From: Novosphingobium clariflavum
GTDB taxonomy: Bacteria; Pseudomonadota; Alphaproteobacteria; Sphingomonadales; Sphingomonadaceae
Length of the DNA: 64,000 nucleotides
Assembly (NCBI RefSeq): GCF_026420865.1
Contig: NZ_JAPCWC010000004.1
Coordinates: 186,001 to 250,000 of the forward strand
Reading direction: 5' to 3'
Shown here: one piece after another, positions 18,519 through 28,622 of the stretch
Numbering within the stretch: the stretch's first letter is position 1
Layout of the letters: each line of letters begins with the position of its first letter
The notes under the pieces: generated by a model
What the model saw: only the letters and a program-made list of their open reading frames with translations
The model's database searches: none
What the model was told of the DNA's origin: nothing
Translations under genes and position numbers: made by a program

Positions 18519-19565
18519 GTGTACGGAACCATCTACGAATTCGAGACGCTGCCGCAGGTCGGTGAGCAAGGCCCGCGCAGGATCGCACGCCCCGGACGAC
18601 AGGCTCGTCGCGGGCGGTCGGTTCCGCTCGTCGGCATCATCCGCAATCCCCGCAGCCACCGCAACAAGGGCCATGCGCCCGAGATGGCGGATTGCTCCAA
18701 CATCCTGACCGAGACGCCGCGCACGCGCAGTGCGCTCTACAGCGTGCTCGAAGGCTTTGCCCAGCGCGGCATCGACTACCTCGTGGTCGACGGCGGCGAT
18801 GGCACCGTGCGCGACGTGCTGACCTGCGGCGCCGAGATCTTCGGTGACCAGTGGCCCACGTTCATCGTCCTGCCCAAGGGCAAGACCAATGCGCTGGCGA
18901 TCGACCTCGGCCTGCCCAACCACTGGTCGCTGGCCGAAGCCCTGGCCGCCGCCCACAAGGGCCATACGCTGTCCCGCCGGCCGCTGCGCATTTCCTCGCG
19001 CGATGGCAGCAACGGCTGCGTGCAGGGCTTCATCCTGGGCACCGGCGCCTTTGCGCTGGCCACCGAGGCCGGGCAGGAAGCGCACCGCCGCGGTGCCTTC
19101 AACAGCTTTGCGGTCGGCCTGACCGTGCTCTGGGGCATCATCCAGACCCTGTTCGGCCGCACCGGCAATCCCTGGCGTTCGTGCACACCGACCCGCCTGA
19201 TCGACCACCACACCGGCACCGACCTGCCTTACGACGGCCCGGGTGATCCTCATGAGCGGTTCATGACCGTGGCCACCACGTTCGAGCAGTTCCCGCTCGG
19301 CGCGCGGCCGTTCGGCCGCCACGTCGCCCCCGGCATGAAGATGGCGGTGATCGACTGGCCGGTGCGCTGGGTGGTGGCACTGCTGCCGCTGATCATGATG
19401 TTCGGCCTGGCCGGGCGTTTCCTCGAGAAGCGCGGCACCCACCGCTTCGCCACCAGCGCAGTCGATCTCGACATCGGCGGCCCGTTCATCCTCGACGGCG
19501 AGGCTTTCCCCTCGGGCGACTACGTGCTCGAGGAAGGGCCGCAGATCACCTTCGTGGTGCCCTGA
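18519..19565 (+). CDS. Diacylglycerol/ceramide kinase-family lipid kinase
   Basis: A 348-residue protein with the DAG-kinase catalytic fold: IIRNPRSHRNKG near residue 40, the nucleotide loop GGDGT at 92-96, and LPKGKTNALAIDLGL. It phosphorylates a lipid alcohol such as diacylglycerol or ceramide at the inner face of the membrane. The start is GTG at 18519. It is divergent from the CDP-alcohol phosphotransferase gene, and a terminator separates it from the next gene. From memory, the Caulobacter ceramide kinase CpgB also belongs to this family, and this genus group makes sphingolipids, so ceramide is a reasonable alternative substrate. Confidence 0.85.
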   Translation: MYGTIYEFETLPQVGEQGPRRIARPGRQARRGRSVPLVGIIRNPRSHRNKGHAPEMADCSNILTETPRTRSALYSVLEGFAQRGIDYLVVDGGDGTVRDVLTCGAEIFGDQWPTFIVLPKGKTNALAIDLGLPNHWSLAEALAAAHKGHTLSRRPLRISSRDGSNGCVQGFILGTGAFALATEAGQEAHRRGAFNSFAVGLTVLWGIIQTLFGRTGNPWRSCTPTRLIDHHTGTDLPYDGPGDPHERFMTVATTFEQFPLGARPFGRHVAPGMKMAVIDWPVRWVVALLPLIMMFGLAGRFLEKRGTHRFATSAVDLDIGGPFILDGEAFPSGDYVLEEGPQITFVVP

Positions 19566-19592
19566 ACTCCACGCGAAAGACGATTCACCCGC

Positions 19593-19625
19593 AACCGGCC
19601 CGCGCTTTCGGGCCGGTTTGTTTTT
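19593..19625 (+). terminator. Rho-independent terminator after the lipid kinase gene
   Basis: A perfect 10-bp stem (19593-19602 with 19609-19618) with a 6-nt loop, followed by TGTTTTT. It ends the lipid kinase transcript 60 bp after the stop. Confidence 0.88.
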
Positions 19626-19671
19626 CGCCCCCCGTTGATTTCAGGACCATCCTGTCCGAGAGCGTGAAGCC

Positions 19672-20586
19672 ATGAGCGAAGATCTCGAAGGACGCGTGCG
19701 CGGCGCGCTGGAACGGCAGGTCGTGCCCGAGGTCCGCGCCTTTGCCCGAAAGCTCGCCGAAGCGGCGCCGGGCACTGCCGCGGTACTGTTCTACGGCTCG
19801 AACCTGCGCACCGGCTCGCTCGAAGGCGTGCTGGACTTCTACGTGCTTGTCGATGGCCCGCAGGTCGAGAAGATCTGGCCCCGCGTCAGCTATCATGAGT
19901 GGGACCGCGACGGTGTGACCCTGCGCGCCAAGGTGGCGACGATGGCGCTGGAAACGTTCCGCGCCGCCGCTGCCGGCGAACTGGTTGACACCACGATCTG
20001 GGCTCGCTTCGTCCAGCCCAGCGCGCTGGCCTGGCAGCGCGGCCCCGCCGCCGCCGAAGCCGTGGCAGACGCGGTGGCTGGCGCCGCCCGCACCGCCGCC
20101 CGCCTTGCCGTCGCGCTCGGTCCCGAGAAAGGCACCGCCGAAGATTACTGGCGCGCCCTGTTCCGGGCGACGTATGCCGCCGAATTCCGGGTCGAGAAGG
20201 CCGGCCGCGAAGATTCGATCCTCTCGGTCAACCAGGGCCATTTCGACGGTCTACTGCCGCTCGCCCTGACCGCCGAGGACATCCGCTTCGAACGCCAGAG
20301 CGACGGCACGATCCGGCCCGACCTGCCCCGCCCCCGGCGCGAGGCGCTGCTGCGCTGGTGGGCACATCGCCGCCGCATGGGCAAGCCCTACAATGTCATG
20401 CGCCTGCTCAAGGCCTCGACCACGTTCGACGGCGCCGCGCGCTATGCCGCGTGGAAGATCGAGCGCCATACCGGCGTACCGGTGCCGGTCACGCCCTGGC
20501 GCGAACGCCATCCGGTCCTCGCCGCCCCCGGCGTGCTCTGGCATGTCTGGCGGGCAAAACGAGCCATGGAGCGCAAGTCCGCATGA
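19672..20586 (+). CDS. Putative nucleotidyltransferase, possibly Tam41-like
   Basis: A 304-residue cytoplasmic protein with no signal or membrane segment. Near the N-terminus it has FYGSNLRTGSLEGVLDFYVL: a YGS followed about a dozen residues later by an LDF(x)V strand. That pattern resembles the nucleotidyltransferase core of Tam41/Mmp37, the mitochondrial CDP-diacylglycerol synthase. The rest is helical with many Arg. Its stop overlaps the next gene (a MobA-like nucleotidyltransferase) by ATGA, and a lipid kinase is upstream. A CDP-lipid or related activated-lipid synthase fits the context, but the family assignment is by eye and uncertain. Confidence 0.65.
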   Translation: MSEDLEGRVRGALERQVVPEVRAFARKLAEAAPGTAAVLFYGSNLRTGSLEGVLDFYVLVDGPQVEKIWPRVSYHEWDRDGVTLRAKVATMALETFRAAAAGELVDTTIWARFVQPSALAWQRGPAAAEAVADAVAGAARTAARLAVALGPEKGTAEDYWRALFRATYAAEFRVEKAGREDSILSVNQGHFDGLLPLALTAEDIRFERQSDGTIRPDLPRPRREALLRWWAHRRRMGKPYNVMRLLKASTTFDGAARYAAWKIERHTGVPVPVTPWRERHPVLAAPGVLWHVWRAKRAMERKSA

Positions 20587-21353
20587 TCTCTCCCGCCCCC
20601 GTCCTCCCGGCCGCGCTGATTCTCGCCGGATCACGCCCCGGCGCCCCCGATCCGGTCGCTGCCGCCGAGGGTCTGAGCCACAAGGCGCTGGTCGGGATTG
20701 CCGGGAAACCCATGCTTGCCCATGTCGCCGCCGCCTTGCGCGATGCCGGGGCCGCGCGAATTGCCGTGGTCGCCAACGACCCTGCGGTGATCGCGCTGGC
20801 CGAAAGCCTGGGCTGCGAAGTCCTGCCTGCCGCGGCGGGGCCGAGCGCGAGTGTCGCCGCCGGCTTTGCCGCGCTTGGGGCACCGATGCTGGTCACCACC
20901 TCGGACCATGCGCTCCTGCGCGGCGAATGGGTGCGCGACTTCCTGCAGGACACCCCCGAAGATGCCGACGTCGCCGTGCTGCTGGCCGAACGCGACCGGA
21001 TCGAGGAGGCCATGCCCGGCTCGAAGCGCACTTACTTGCGCTTTGCCGATGGCCAGTGGTCGGGCTGCAACCTGTTCCTGCTGAAAACGGCACAGGCCGG
21101 CAAGGCGATCGAGACCTGGAAGCTGGTCGAGGCGGACCGCAAGCGTCCCTGGCGGATTGCCGCCAGGCTGGGGATCGGCATCCTGCTCGGTTATGCGCTG
21201 GGCCGCCTGACACTGGCCGCGGCCCTTGCCCGGCTCGGTTCGAAGATCGGCGTGAAGGCCCGCCTCGTCGCCGCCCGCGACGGTCTGGCTGCGGTCGACG
21301 TCGACAAGCCTTCCGATCTTGTCGACGCCCGCGCCATCCTCGGCCGCAGGTGA
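20583..21353 (+). CDS. MobA-like NTP transferase domain protein
   Basis: A 256-residue protein with the GT-A-like nucleotidyltransferase pattern: ALILAGSRPG (11-20), HKALVGIAGKPMLAHV, then VTTSDHALL with the metal-binding Asp at 108. It should couple CTP or GTP to a phosphorylated small molecule. Translation is coupled to the upstream Tam41-like gene by an ATGA overlap. With the CDP-alcohol phosphotransferase nearby, the natural model is that this enzyme makes the CDP-alcohol donor. The C-terminal third has a hydrophobic Gly/Leu-rich stretch (IGILLGYALGRLTLAAAL), unusual for soluble MobA, that may bind the membrane. Confidence 0.82.
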   Translation: MISPAPVLPAALILAGSRPGAPDPVAAAEGLSHKALVGIAGKPMLAHVAAALRDAGAARIAVVANDPAVIALAESLGCEVLPAAAGPSASVAAGFAALGAPMLVTTSDHALLRGEWVRDFLQDTPEDADVAVLLAERDRIEEAMPGSKRTYLRFADGQWSGCNLFLLKTAQAGKAIETWKLVEADRKRPWRIAARLGIGILLGYALGRLTLAAALARLGSKIGVKARLVAARDGLAAVDVDKPSDLVDARAILGRR

Positions 21354-21378
21354 AGGCGAACCCGCGGCAATCCATCGG

Positions 21379-21903
21379 TTACATGTAGCGCATCTGCACC
21401 CGGATCGACTTCACCTCGTCGCCCACCGCCACGCCGACCTTGGTGTAGCTCGGCTTGCCGAGGTTGAAGATGCTGATCGAGGGGTTGTTCGACATCGCCC
21501 CGCCATCGGTGCTGATGTCGGTCTTGCCATTGCCGTTGACGTCATGACGCACCGCAACGCCGTAAGTGCCGCCGGACGGCAGCGGCAGGCAGAACGTCAT
21601 CGTCCCGGCGCGCGCGGGCACCTCGATGCGCGAGATCCACTTGCCCGACTGCAACCACTCCGCCGAGGTCGCCCGGTAGCTCTGGACCCGAACCGTCCCC
21701 TGCGAGGCCTTGATACCGTCAACCGTGACGAGCATGGCCGGCCCGGCACCGGCCCGGCACTTGCTCATGTCGTTGCGAATCTCCTCGTGACCGCGCACGG
21801 CTGCCCCGGCCGAGACCGCCAGGCCCAGCACGCCCAGTGCCGCAGCGGCAACCGGGAGACGGCGCACCCAGCGGCGCGCGAGCAGCGAAGACTTCACGTT
21901 CAT
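21379..21903 (-). CDS. DUF2141 domain secreted protein
   Basis: A 174-residue protein with an N-terminal signal sequence (core VAAAALGVLGLAVSAGA). The mature part has the DUF2141 pattern: YGVAVRHDVNGNGKTD, then GGAMSNNP and FNLGKPSYTKVGV. The family is an extracytoplasmic beta-sandwich of unknown function, common in sphingomonads. The ATG at 21903 fits the signal peptide. It is convergent with the lipid cluster. Loss or gain with that cluster is untested. Confidence 0.87.
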   Translation of the reverse strand: MNVKSSLLARRWVRRLPVAAAALGVLGLAVSAGAAVRGHEEIRNDMSKCRAGAGPAMLVTVDGIKASQGTVRVQSYRATSAEWLQSGKWISRIEVPARAGTMTFCLPLPSGGTYGVAVRHDVNGNGKTDISTDGGAMSNNPSISIFNLGKPSYTKVGVAVGDEVKSIRVQMRYM

Positions 21904-22227
21904 AACTGGCCTCATCACATATCACGATGCGCCTGCGCCGGTTCCGGTCGCCATGCGACCGCCCGGACCTTGCGCCATTTCACGCCGCGAATTGGCGCCA
22001 AGGCCGTGAATGCACTCTGAATTGCCAATTCACAATCGGTGAAGCCCGCAAGCCCGGCGGCCGCGATTCCCCTCGAGATTGCCCGCTAAAGCGCAATCTC
22101 GCCTTTCCCGCGCGGCCTTCCCGATCTATGGGGCCGCTCCATATCGCGTGTGGAAAACGGCCCGCCGCCTTCTTGTCGCCACTAGATGTGGTGTCTTATT
22201 CATTGTTGCCGAGGAGTTCCCGTTTCC
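21904..22227. other. Divergent region between DUF2141 and rpe
   Basis: A 324-bp gap with no convincing gene. It contains a perfect 9-bp inverted repeat (22074-22082 with 22093-22101, 10-nt loop) followed by CCTTTCCC, and a shorter palindrome around 22018-22031. These could be part of an untranslated leader or a small RNA. The stretch just before rpe carries its GAGGAG ribosome-binding site (22211-22216). Confidence 0.45.
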
Positions 22228-22890
22228 ATGACCGTGCCGCTGATTTCGCCTTCGATCCTCTCCGCCGACTTTGCCCGCCTGGGCGAGGAAGTCCGCGCGA
22301 TCGACGAGGCCGGTGCCGACTGGATCCATGTCGACGTGATGGACGGCCACTTCGTGCCCAACATCACCATCGGCCCCGCCGTCGTGAAGGCGCTGCGCCC
22401 GCACTCGGCCAAGGTCTTCGACGTCCACCTGATGATCTCGCCGGTCGACAGCTATCTAGAAGCCTTCGCCGATGCCGGCGCGGACTACATCACCGTCCAT
22501 CCCGAAGCCGGTCCGCACATCCATCGCACCGTGCAGACGATCAAGAACCTCGGCAAGAAGGCCGGTGTCTCGCTCAACCCGGCAACGCCCGCCAAGATGC
22601 TGGACTACCTGATCGACGATATCGACCTCGTCCTGATCATGAGCGTCAACCCCGGCTTCGGCGGCCAGAGCTTCATTTCCAGCCAGCTTCGCAAGATCGA
22701 GGCCGTGCGCAAGATGATCGACAAGTCGGGCCGCGACATCCGCCTCGAAGTCGACGGCGGCGTCGATGCCAGAACCGCGCCGCTCTGCGTGGCCGCTGGT
22801 GCCGACGTGCTGGTCGCCGGTTCCGCCACCTTCCGCGGCGGCCCCGGCCAATATGCCGCCAATATCCGGACGCTCAAGGGACTGGACTGA
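22228..22890 (+). CDS. rpe: Ribulose-phosphate 3-epimerase
   Basis: A 220-residue TIM-barrel enzyme of the pentose phosphate pathway that interconverts ribulose-5-phosphate and xylulose-5-phosphate. [16 protein letters not shown] opens the protein, [12 protein letters not shown] carries metal ligands, and [11 protein letters not shown] and EVDGGV are the later conserved loops. The ATG at 22228 has GAGGAG 11 bases upstream. The heparinase-like gene follows closely on the same strand. Confidence 0.96.
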   Translation: MTVPLISPSILSADFARLGEEVRAIDEAGADWIHVDVMDGHFVPNITIGPAVVKALRPHSAKVFDVHLMISPVDSYLEAFADAGADYITVHPEAGPHIHRTVQTIKNLGKKAGVSLNPATPAKMLDYLIDDIDLVLIMSVNPGFGGQSFISSQLRKIEAVRKMIDKSGRDIRLEVDGGVDARTAPLCVAAGADVLVAGSATFRGGPGQYAANIRTLKGLD

Positions 22891-23013
22891 CCATTGGCCA
22901 CACGCTCCCATCCGCGCGGCAAAACCGGACATCCGGGCGCGGAGGGGAGCAACCGGCTGGCCACAGGCGCGTTGTCGGGGAGCCCGGAATCGGCGGGACG
23001 GGAGGAAAGTGCA

Positions 23014-24882
23014 GTGGACAGGGGTATGACATCGACCGTCTCGCTGGCTGACGACGCTCTGACTGACGGCGCGCTGGCTGACGGCGCGCTGGCCTCAGGC
23101 ACCGCCGCCGTTCGTCCCGCGAGCCCCTTCGACGCGGCCGAGGCGCAGCCCCGCTACGAGACAGGGCGCCAGTTGGCGCTCGCCGATTTTTCGACGCCCG
23201 CCGCGGGCGCCGCCGACCGCTTCATCCGCTTCGCCTACCGCCTTGGCATTCCCGCGACGATGCTGACCTCGCCGATCGGCCGCAAGCCACGCACCCGCCT
23301 GCTGGCCACCGTCAACAACACCGTGCCCGGCAACGGCGCGGCGGGGACGGCGCTGCGGGCCGGTCACTTCCTGATCCACGGTGCCAGGACACCGATCGCC
23401 CAGGTCGATTATGCGGGCGCGGCGCGTGTCACCCCGCCGCTCGAACGCGTGGTCCACAGCTTTGCCTGGCTCTCCGACCTCGAGGCCTGCGCCCCGCGGG
23501 AACAATGCACGGCCGTGGCCGAGCGCATCCTCACCGCCTGGCTCCAGGCCAATCCCGCCCCGCCGGCCAAGCCGGGCAAGGGGCCGGCATGGGCCGTGGG
23601 CAATACCGGCATGCGGCTGATGAACTGGATGGTGCATGCGCCGCTCATCCTTTCCGGCGACAAGGCCCTGCGCAACCGCACCCTCGCCCACATCGCCGCC
23701 ACCGCGCGCTGGCTCGACCGGCGCGTCCACAATGCCGAGGACGGGCTTGCCGCCGTCGCCGGCTGGTGCGCGATCATCGCCGCCGGCCTGCTGCTGCCGG
23801 ACGGCCGTCCGCGCCGTCTCTACGGCGAGGCGGGGCTGATCAAGGCGCTGGGCGATCTGATGGGCGACGATGGCGGCGTGCTGTCGCGCAGCCCGCTCGC
23901 GCAGATGGAGGCGATCGCCCTGCTGGTGCGCCTGCGCAACTGCTATCACGCGACCCGCAAGGACCCGCCGCCGACGGTCGAGCGCGTGGTCGAGATGCTG
24001 GTCCCGCCGCTCCTGGCACTCACCCACGGCGACGGTTCACTGGGATCGTGGCAGGGCGGCTGGGCGGTCAGCGCCGAGGACGTGGAAGGACTGGTTCAGG
24101 CCAGCGGCGTGCGCACGCGCCCGCTGCGCGACGTGCGCCAGTGGGGCTACCAGCGCGTCTCCGCGCACAAGGCGATCCTCCAGTTCGATACCGCGCCGCC
24201 GCCGCTGCCCGGCCATGCCCGCCATGGCTGCGCCTCGACGCTGGCTTTCGAACTGTCGCAGGGCAAGCATCGGTTGATTGTCAACTGTGGCGGCGCCGCC
24301 AGCGGCGGCGGGCTTGTTCCCGTGCGGCTGGAGCAGGCCCTGCGCGCCACCGCGGCGCACTCCACGCTCACCCTCGACGATGCCAATTCCACCGCGATCC
24401 TCATCAACGGCGCGATCGGCTCGGGCGTCAGCGAGGTCGATGTCGACCGCAAGTCGCTGGTGCAGGAAAACGGCGGCAATGCCACCCGCCTCGAAGCCAG
24501 CCACAACGGTTATGCCGCCCGCCACGGCCTCACCCACCGCCGCATCCTGATCCTGCGCGACGACGGCAGCGAACTGCGCGGCGAAGACGTGCTGCTTCCG
24601 GCGGGACGCAAGGGCAAGCGCGGCAAGGTCGGCTTCTCGATCCGCTTCCACCTGGGACCCGAGGTCGAGGTGGCGCCCACCGCCGACGGCCAGGGCGCGG
24701 CACTGACCCTGCCCGACGGCAGCTACTGGCAGTTCCGCAGCACGGCAGGCGACGTTGCCATCGAGGATTCGCTCTGGGTCGACGGCATGGGGCGCCCGCA
24801 AGCCACCCAGCAACTGGTGATCCAGGGCATGGTATCGCGCGGCGGCGGAAACTTCGGTTGGCTTCTCAAGAAAATGCGGTAG
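23014..24882 (+). CDS. Heparinase II/III-like protein
   Basis: About 622 residues from the GTG at 23014, which has GGAGG 8 bases upstream; a TTG at 22894 would add 40 residues. After an acidic low-complexity N-terminus with near-identical repeats ([10 protein letters not shown]), an alpha/alpha toroid region contains [14 protein letters not shown]. The C-terminal part has the heparinase II/III beta-sheet ([29 protein letters not shown]). Family members are polysaccharide lyases, but many bacterial ones are uncharacterised. No signal peptide is visible, so it may act in the cytoplasm or be exported otherwise. Gap to rpe is ~120 bp. Confidence 0.87.
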   Translation: MDRGMTSTVSLADDALTDGALADGALASGTAAVRPASPFDAAEAQPRYETGRQLALADFSTPAAGAADRFIRFAYRLGIPATMLTSPIGRKPRTRLLATVNNTVPGNGAAGTALRAGHFLIHGARTPIAQVDYAGAARVTPPLERVVHSFAWLSDLEACAPREQCTAVAERILTAWLQANPAPPAKPGKGPAWAVGNTGMRLMNWMVHAPLILSGDKALRNRTLAHIAATARWLDRRVHNAEDGLAAVAGWCAIIAAGLLLPDGRPRRLYGEAGLIKALGDLMGDDGGVLSRSPLAQMEAIALLVRLRNCYHATRKDPPPTVERVVEMLVPPLLALTHGDGSLGSWQGGWAVSAEDVEGLVQASGVRTRPLRDVRQWGYQRVSAHKAILQFDTAPPPLPGHARHGCASTLAFELSQGKHRLIVNCGGAASGGGLVPVRLEQALRATAAHSTLTLDDANSTAILINGAIGSGVSEVDVDRKSLVQENGGNATRLEASHNGYAARHGLTHRRILILRDDGSELRGEDVLLPAGRKGKRGKVGFSIRFHLGPEVEVAPTADGQGAALTLPDGSYWQFRSTAGDVAIEDSLWVDGMGRPQATQQLVIQGMVSRGGGNFGWLLKKMR

Positions 24883-24991
24883 TTTCGGCCGAGATACGCC
24901 ACCCGTTGTGGCTTACCCACCTTGCGGCCTTGCGCCTCTGGACCTAGAGGGCGCGCAAATCTTTGCCCGCTCCATTCGCAAGAGGCCCCAG

Positions 24992-26584
<1,593 letters not shown>

Positions 26585-26606
26585 CAGGACCGGGAGGAAG
26601 GCGCGT

Positions 26607-26816
26607 ATGGGGGTAGACTGGCTCGGACCGCTGGTTGCCCTCGCCTTCCTCGTCGGCATGGCCGCATCGGCCGTGCTGGTGCGGCTGGGCAAGGTGCGCC
26701 GCCCCCCCCAGATCATGCTGGCGCTGGCGCTGCCGTTCGGCTGCGCCGTCCTGCCGATCACGATGCTCGTGCTGGCTTCGCTCGGCTGGGGCGCGATCGG
26801 TGCGTTGCTGCGCTGA
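26607..26816 (+). CDS. Small membrane protein
   Basis: A 69-residue protein with two predicted transmembrane helices (about 5-23 and 34-60) joined by a basic loop (RLGKVRRPP). A GGGAGGA ribosome-binding site lies 8-9 bases before the ATG. It sits 22 bp after purH and is probably co-transcribed. I do not recognise the family. Confidence 0.7.
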   Translation: MGVDWLGPLVALAFLVGMAASAVLVRLGKVRRPPQIMLALALPFGCAVLPITMLVLASLGWGAIGALLR

Positions 26817-27009
26817 AGCCGGCGCAAAGATCCGCCCCGATTGCCCGAGAAGCGTGACGGTTATGGGGCGGTTCCCGCCATTCACCGCGCCCGCCAAACC
26901 GTTCATCGCACAAAGCCGCACGGATCGTCGATATTCACTCGACGGAAAGGCGAATCGGGCCAAGGGGCGTCACGCAATTTTCGTGAACCACTGGATAGCT
27001 GAACCGATC

Positions 27010-27159
27010 ATGGGACTTTTCAAGGCCGACTTCTACCGCTTCTTCGCACTCGGCTTTGCCGGCGGCGCGCTGCTGGTGTTCGGCGCCATGGGGATCGGCA
27101 ACCACGCGCTCAGCGAAAGCCTCGTGCCCCCGGCCCAGGCGGCATCGCCCCAGCACTGA
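27010..27159 (+). CDS. Small single-span membrane protein upstream of zur
   Basis: A 49-residue protein. After a short polar start (MGLFKADFYRFF) a hydrophobic helix runs over residues 13-28, and a short tail follows. It precedes the Fur-family gene by 61 bp on the same strand. The compact regular composition and position suggest a real conserved small gene. Function unknown; a role linked to metal homeostasis is only a guess from position. Confidence 0.6.
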   Translation: MGLFKADFYRFFALGFAGGALLVFGAMGIGNHALSESLVPPAQAASPQH

Positions 27160-27220
27160 GGCGGCCGGGAGCGTCCGCGCGGACGTTCTTGCGATTGCGC
27201 CGAGGCCTGCAAGCCCCCAT

Positions 27221-27691
27221 ATGGGCGTCATGGCAAGTGCGCACAAACATCACGAACACTCGGGCGAAGGCCTGATCGAAGAGGCCCGCTCGGTCCTACT
27301 CGCCGCCGGCGAACAGTGGACGGAAATGCGTGCCGACGTGTTCGGTGCCCTTGCCCAGCGCGAACGCCCGGCCTCGGCCTACGACCTGGCCGAAAGCGTC
27401 TCGGCGCTGCGCGGCAAGCGGGTGGCCCCCAACAGCGTCTACCGCATCCTCGACCTCTTCGTGCGCACCAACCTCGCGCGGCGGGTCGAAAGCGCCAATG
27501 CCTACCTCGCCAACAGCCATCCCGGCTGCCAGCACGACTGCATCTTCCTGATCTGCGATGTCTGCGGCCAGGCGGTCCACATCGACGACGACACCCTGAC
27601 CGGAGCGCTGGTCGCCGCCGCGAGGCAGGCCGGTTTTGCCGACGTGCGCCCGGTGGTGGAACTGCGCGGGACCTGCGCGGCCTGCAGCTGA
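27221..27691 (+). CDS. zur: Fur-family transcriptional regulator, Zur-like
   Basis: A 156-residue regulator (starts at 27221 or 27230). The N-terminus is His-rich (HKHHEHSGEG). A winged-helix domain (RPASAYDLAESVSAL, VAPNSVYRILDLFVRTNLARR) precedes the metal-binding dimer domain HPGCQHDCIFLICDVCGQ and a C-terminal CAAC. The structural CxxC pairs and the GCQHDC motif match Zur better than Fur. It would repress zinc-uptake genes when zinc is plentiful. No zinc transporter genes lie in the window. Confidence 0.85.
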   Translation: MGVMASAHKHHEHSGEGLIEEARSVLLAAGEQWTEMRADVFGALAQRERPASAYDLAESVSALRGKRVAPNSVYRILDLFVRTNLARRVESANAYLANSHPGCQHDCIFLICDVCGQAVHIDDDTLTGALVAAARQAGFADVRPVVELRGTCAACS

Positions 27692-27737
27692 CCGCGCGGG
27701 GGCCGAAGCAAAGCCCCACCCCCGCATATTGCCTAAG

Positions 27738-28292
27738 TCAAAGCGCCTTGCGCATCCGGGCCAGCGGCACCGGTGCACCGCCGCGATCGTCCTCGATCCG
27801 CTCGATCACGGCATACCCTGCGACTTCGTAAAGCGGCTCGCCCGAGCGCGTGCCCATCAGTTCACAGCTGGCAAACCCTTCCTTGCGCGCCTGCGCCTCG
27901 CAGTGCGCCAGCAGCGCCCGGCCGATGCCGCGCCGTGCAAAGGCAGGGTCGGTGTACATCGCCCGCACCCGCGCCGCCTCGCTGGCCGGGTCGAGCAGAC
28001 GCGGCTCGCGCAGGCCCGCGCTGTGATCGCCGCCATAAAGCGTCGCGCGCCGGCTCCAGCCGCCGCAGCCGACGATCTCGCCATCGAGTTCGGCCGCAAA
28101 ATACGTGCCATCATCCACCAGTTGCCGGTCGAGCCCCATGACCGCGCGGCTTGATTCGATCTGCGCCGGATCGAGAAACCCCTGCTGCAAGGTGCCGATC
28201 GCGGCATCCATGATCGCCATGAGCCGCGGCAGGTCGTCGCGGGTCGCAGGGCGGATCGAAAGGGTCGTCGAGGACGAAGTCGTGACCGACAA
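27738..28292 (-). CDS. GNAT family N-acetyltransferase
   Basis: A 184-residue acetyltransferase. The GNAT fold shows as LSIRPATRDDLPRLMAIMDA at the start, the acetyl-CoA loop ARRGIGRALLAHCEAQARKE and the final strand YEVAGYAVIERI. I chose the TTG at 28292 because GGAG lies ~8 bases upstream and the first strand begins soon after; no ATG is available in that region. Substrate unknown. Convergent with zur. Confidence 0.83.
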   Translation of the reverse strand: MSVTTSSSTTLSIRPATRDDLPRLMAIMDAAIGTLQQGFLDPAQIESSRAVMGLDRQLVDDGTYFAAELDGEIVGCGGWSRRATLYGGDHSAGLREPRLLDPASEAARVRAMYTDPAFARRGIGRALLAHCEAQARKEGFASCELMGTRSGEPLYEVAGYAVIERIEDDRGGAPVPLARMRKAL

Positions 28293-28622
28293 GATGAAGC
28301 TCCGTGGTGCTATGGGGGGAACTGCTGCATGGCAGCTTTGCCAGCCCCGTGCCAGCGTCCTCTGCCGTTCGTCGCCCCTCCCGCCGCGCCTCCCGCTGTT
28401 CGGCCCGCCGCTCCACGCCATCCCGGCGTTCTCCCGGCGAAAGATTTCCGCAAAAATCGCGGGAAAATCACAGGTCCGCTTGCCCCCAGCGGCGAGAGTG
28501 CAGGCTGCCGTCCCGACGAAATCAGCGCGACCTGCGGCGCATAATCCTGTATCTTGGTCCGTTCGCAGCCTATGGCGCAGCGAAAATTCGACACCACAAC
28601 CACTCCCGTGTACACGACACCC
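28293..28622. other. Divergent region between GNAT gene and dxs
   Basis: 330 bp with no convincing gene. The last ~70 bp stay in frame with dxs, so a longer dxs start (ATG at 28572) is possible. An A-rich patch around 28440-28470 and a CGTGTACACG palindrome near 28609-28618 are the only features seen. Confidence 0.4.
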
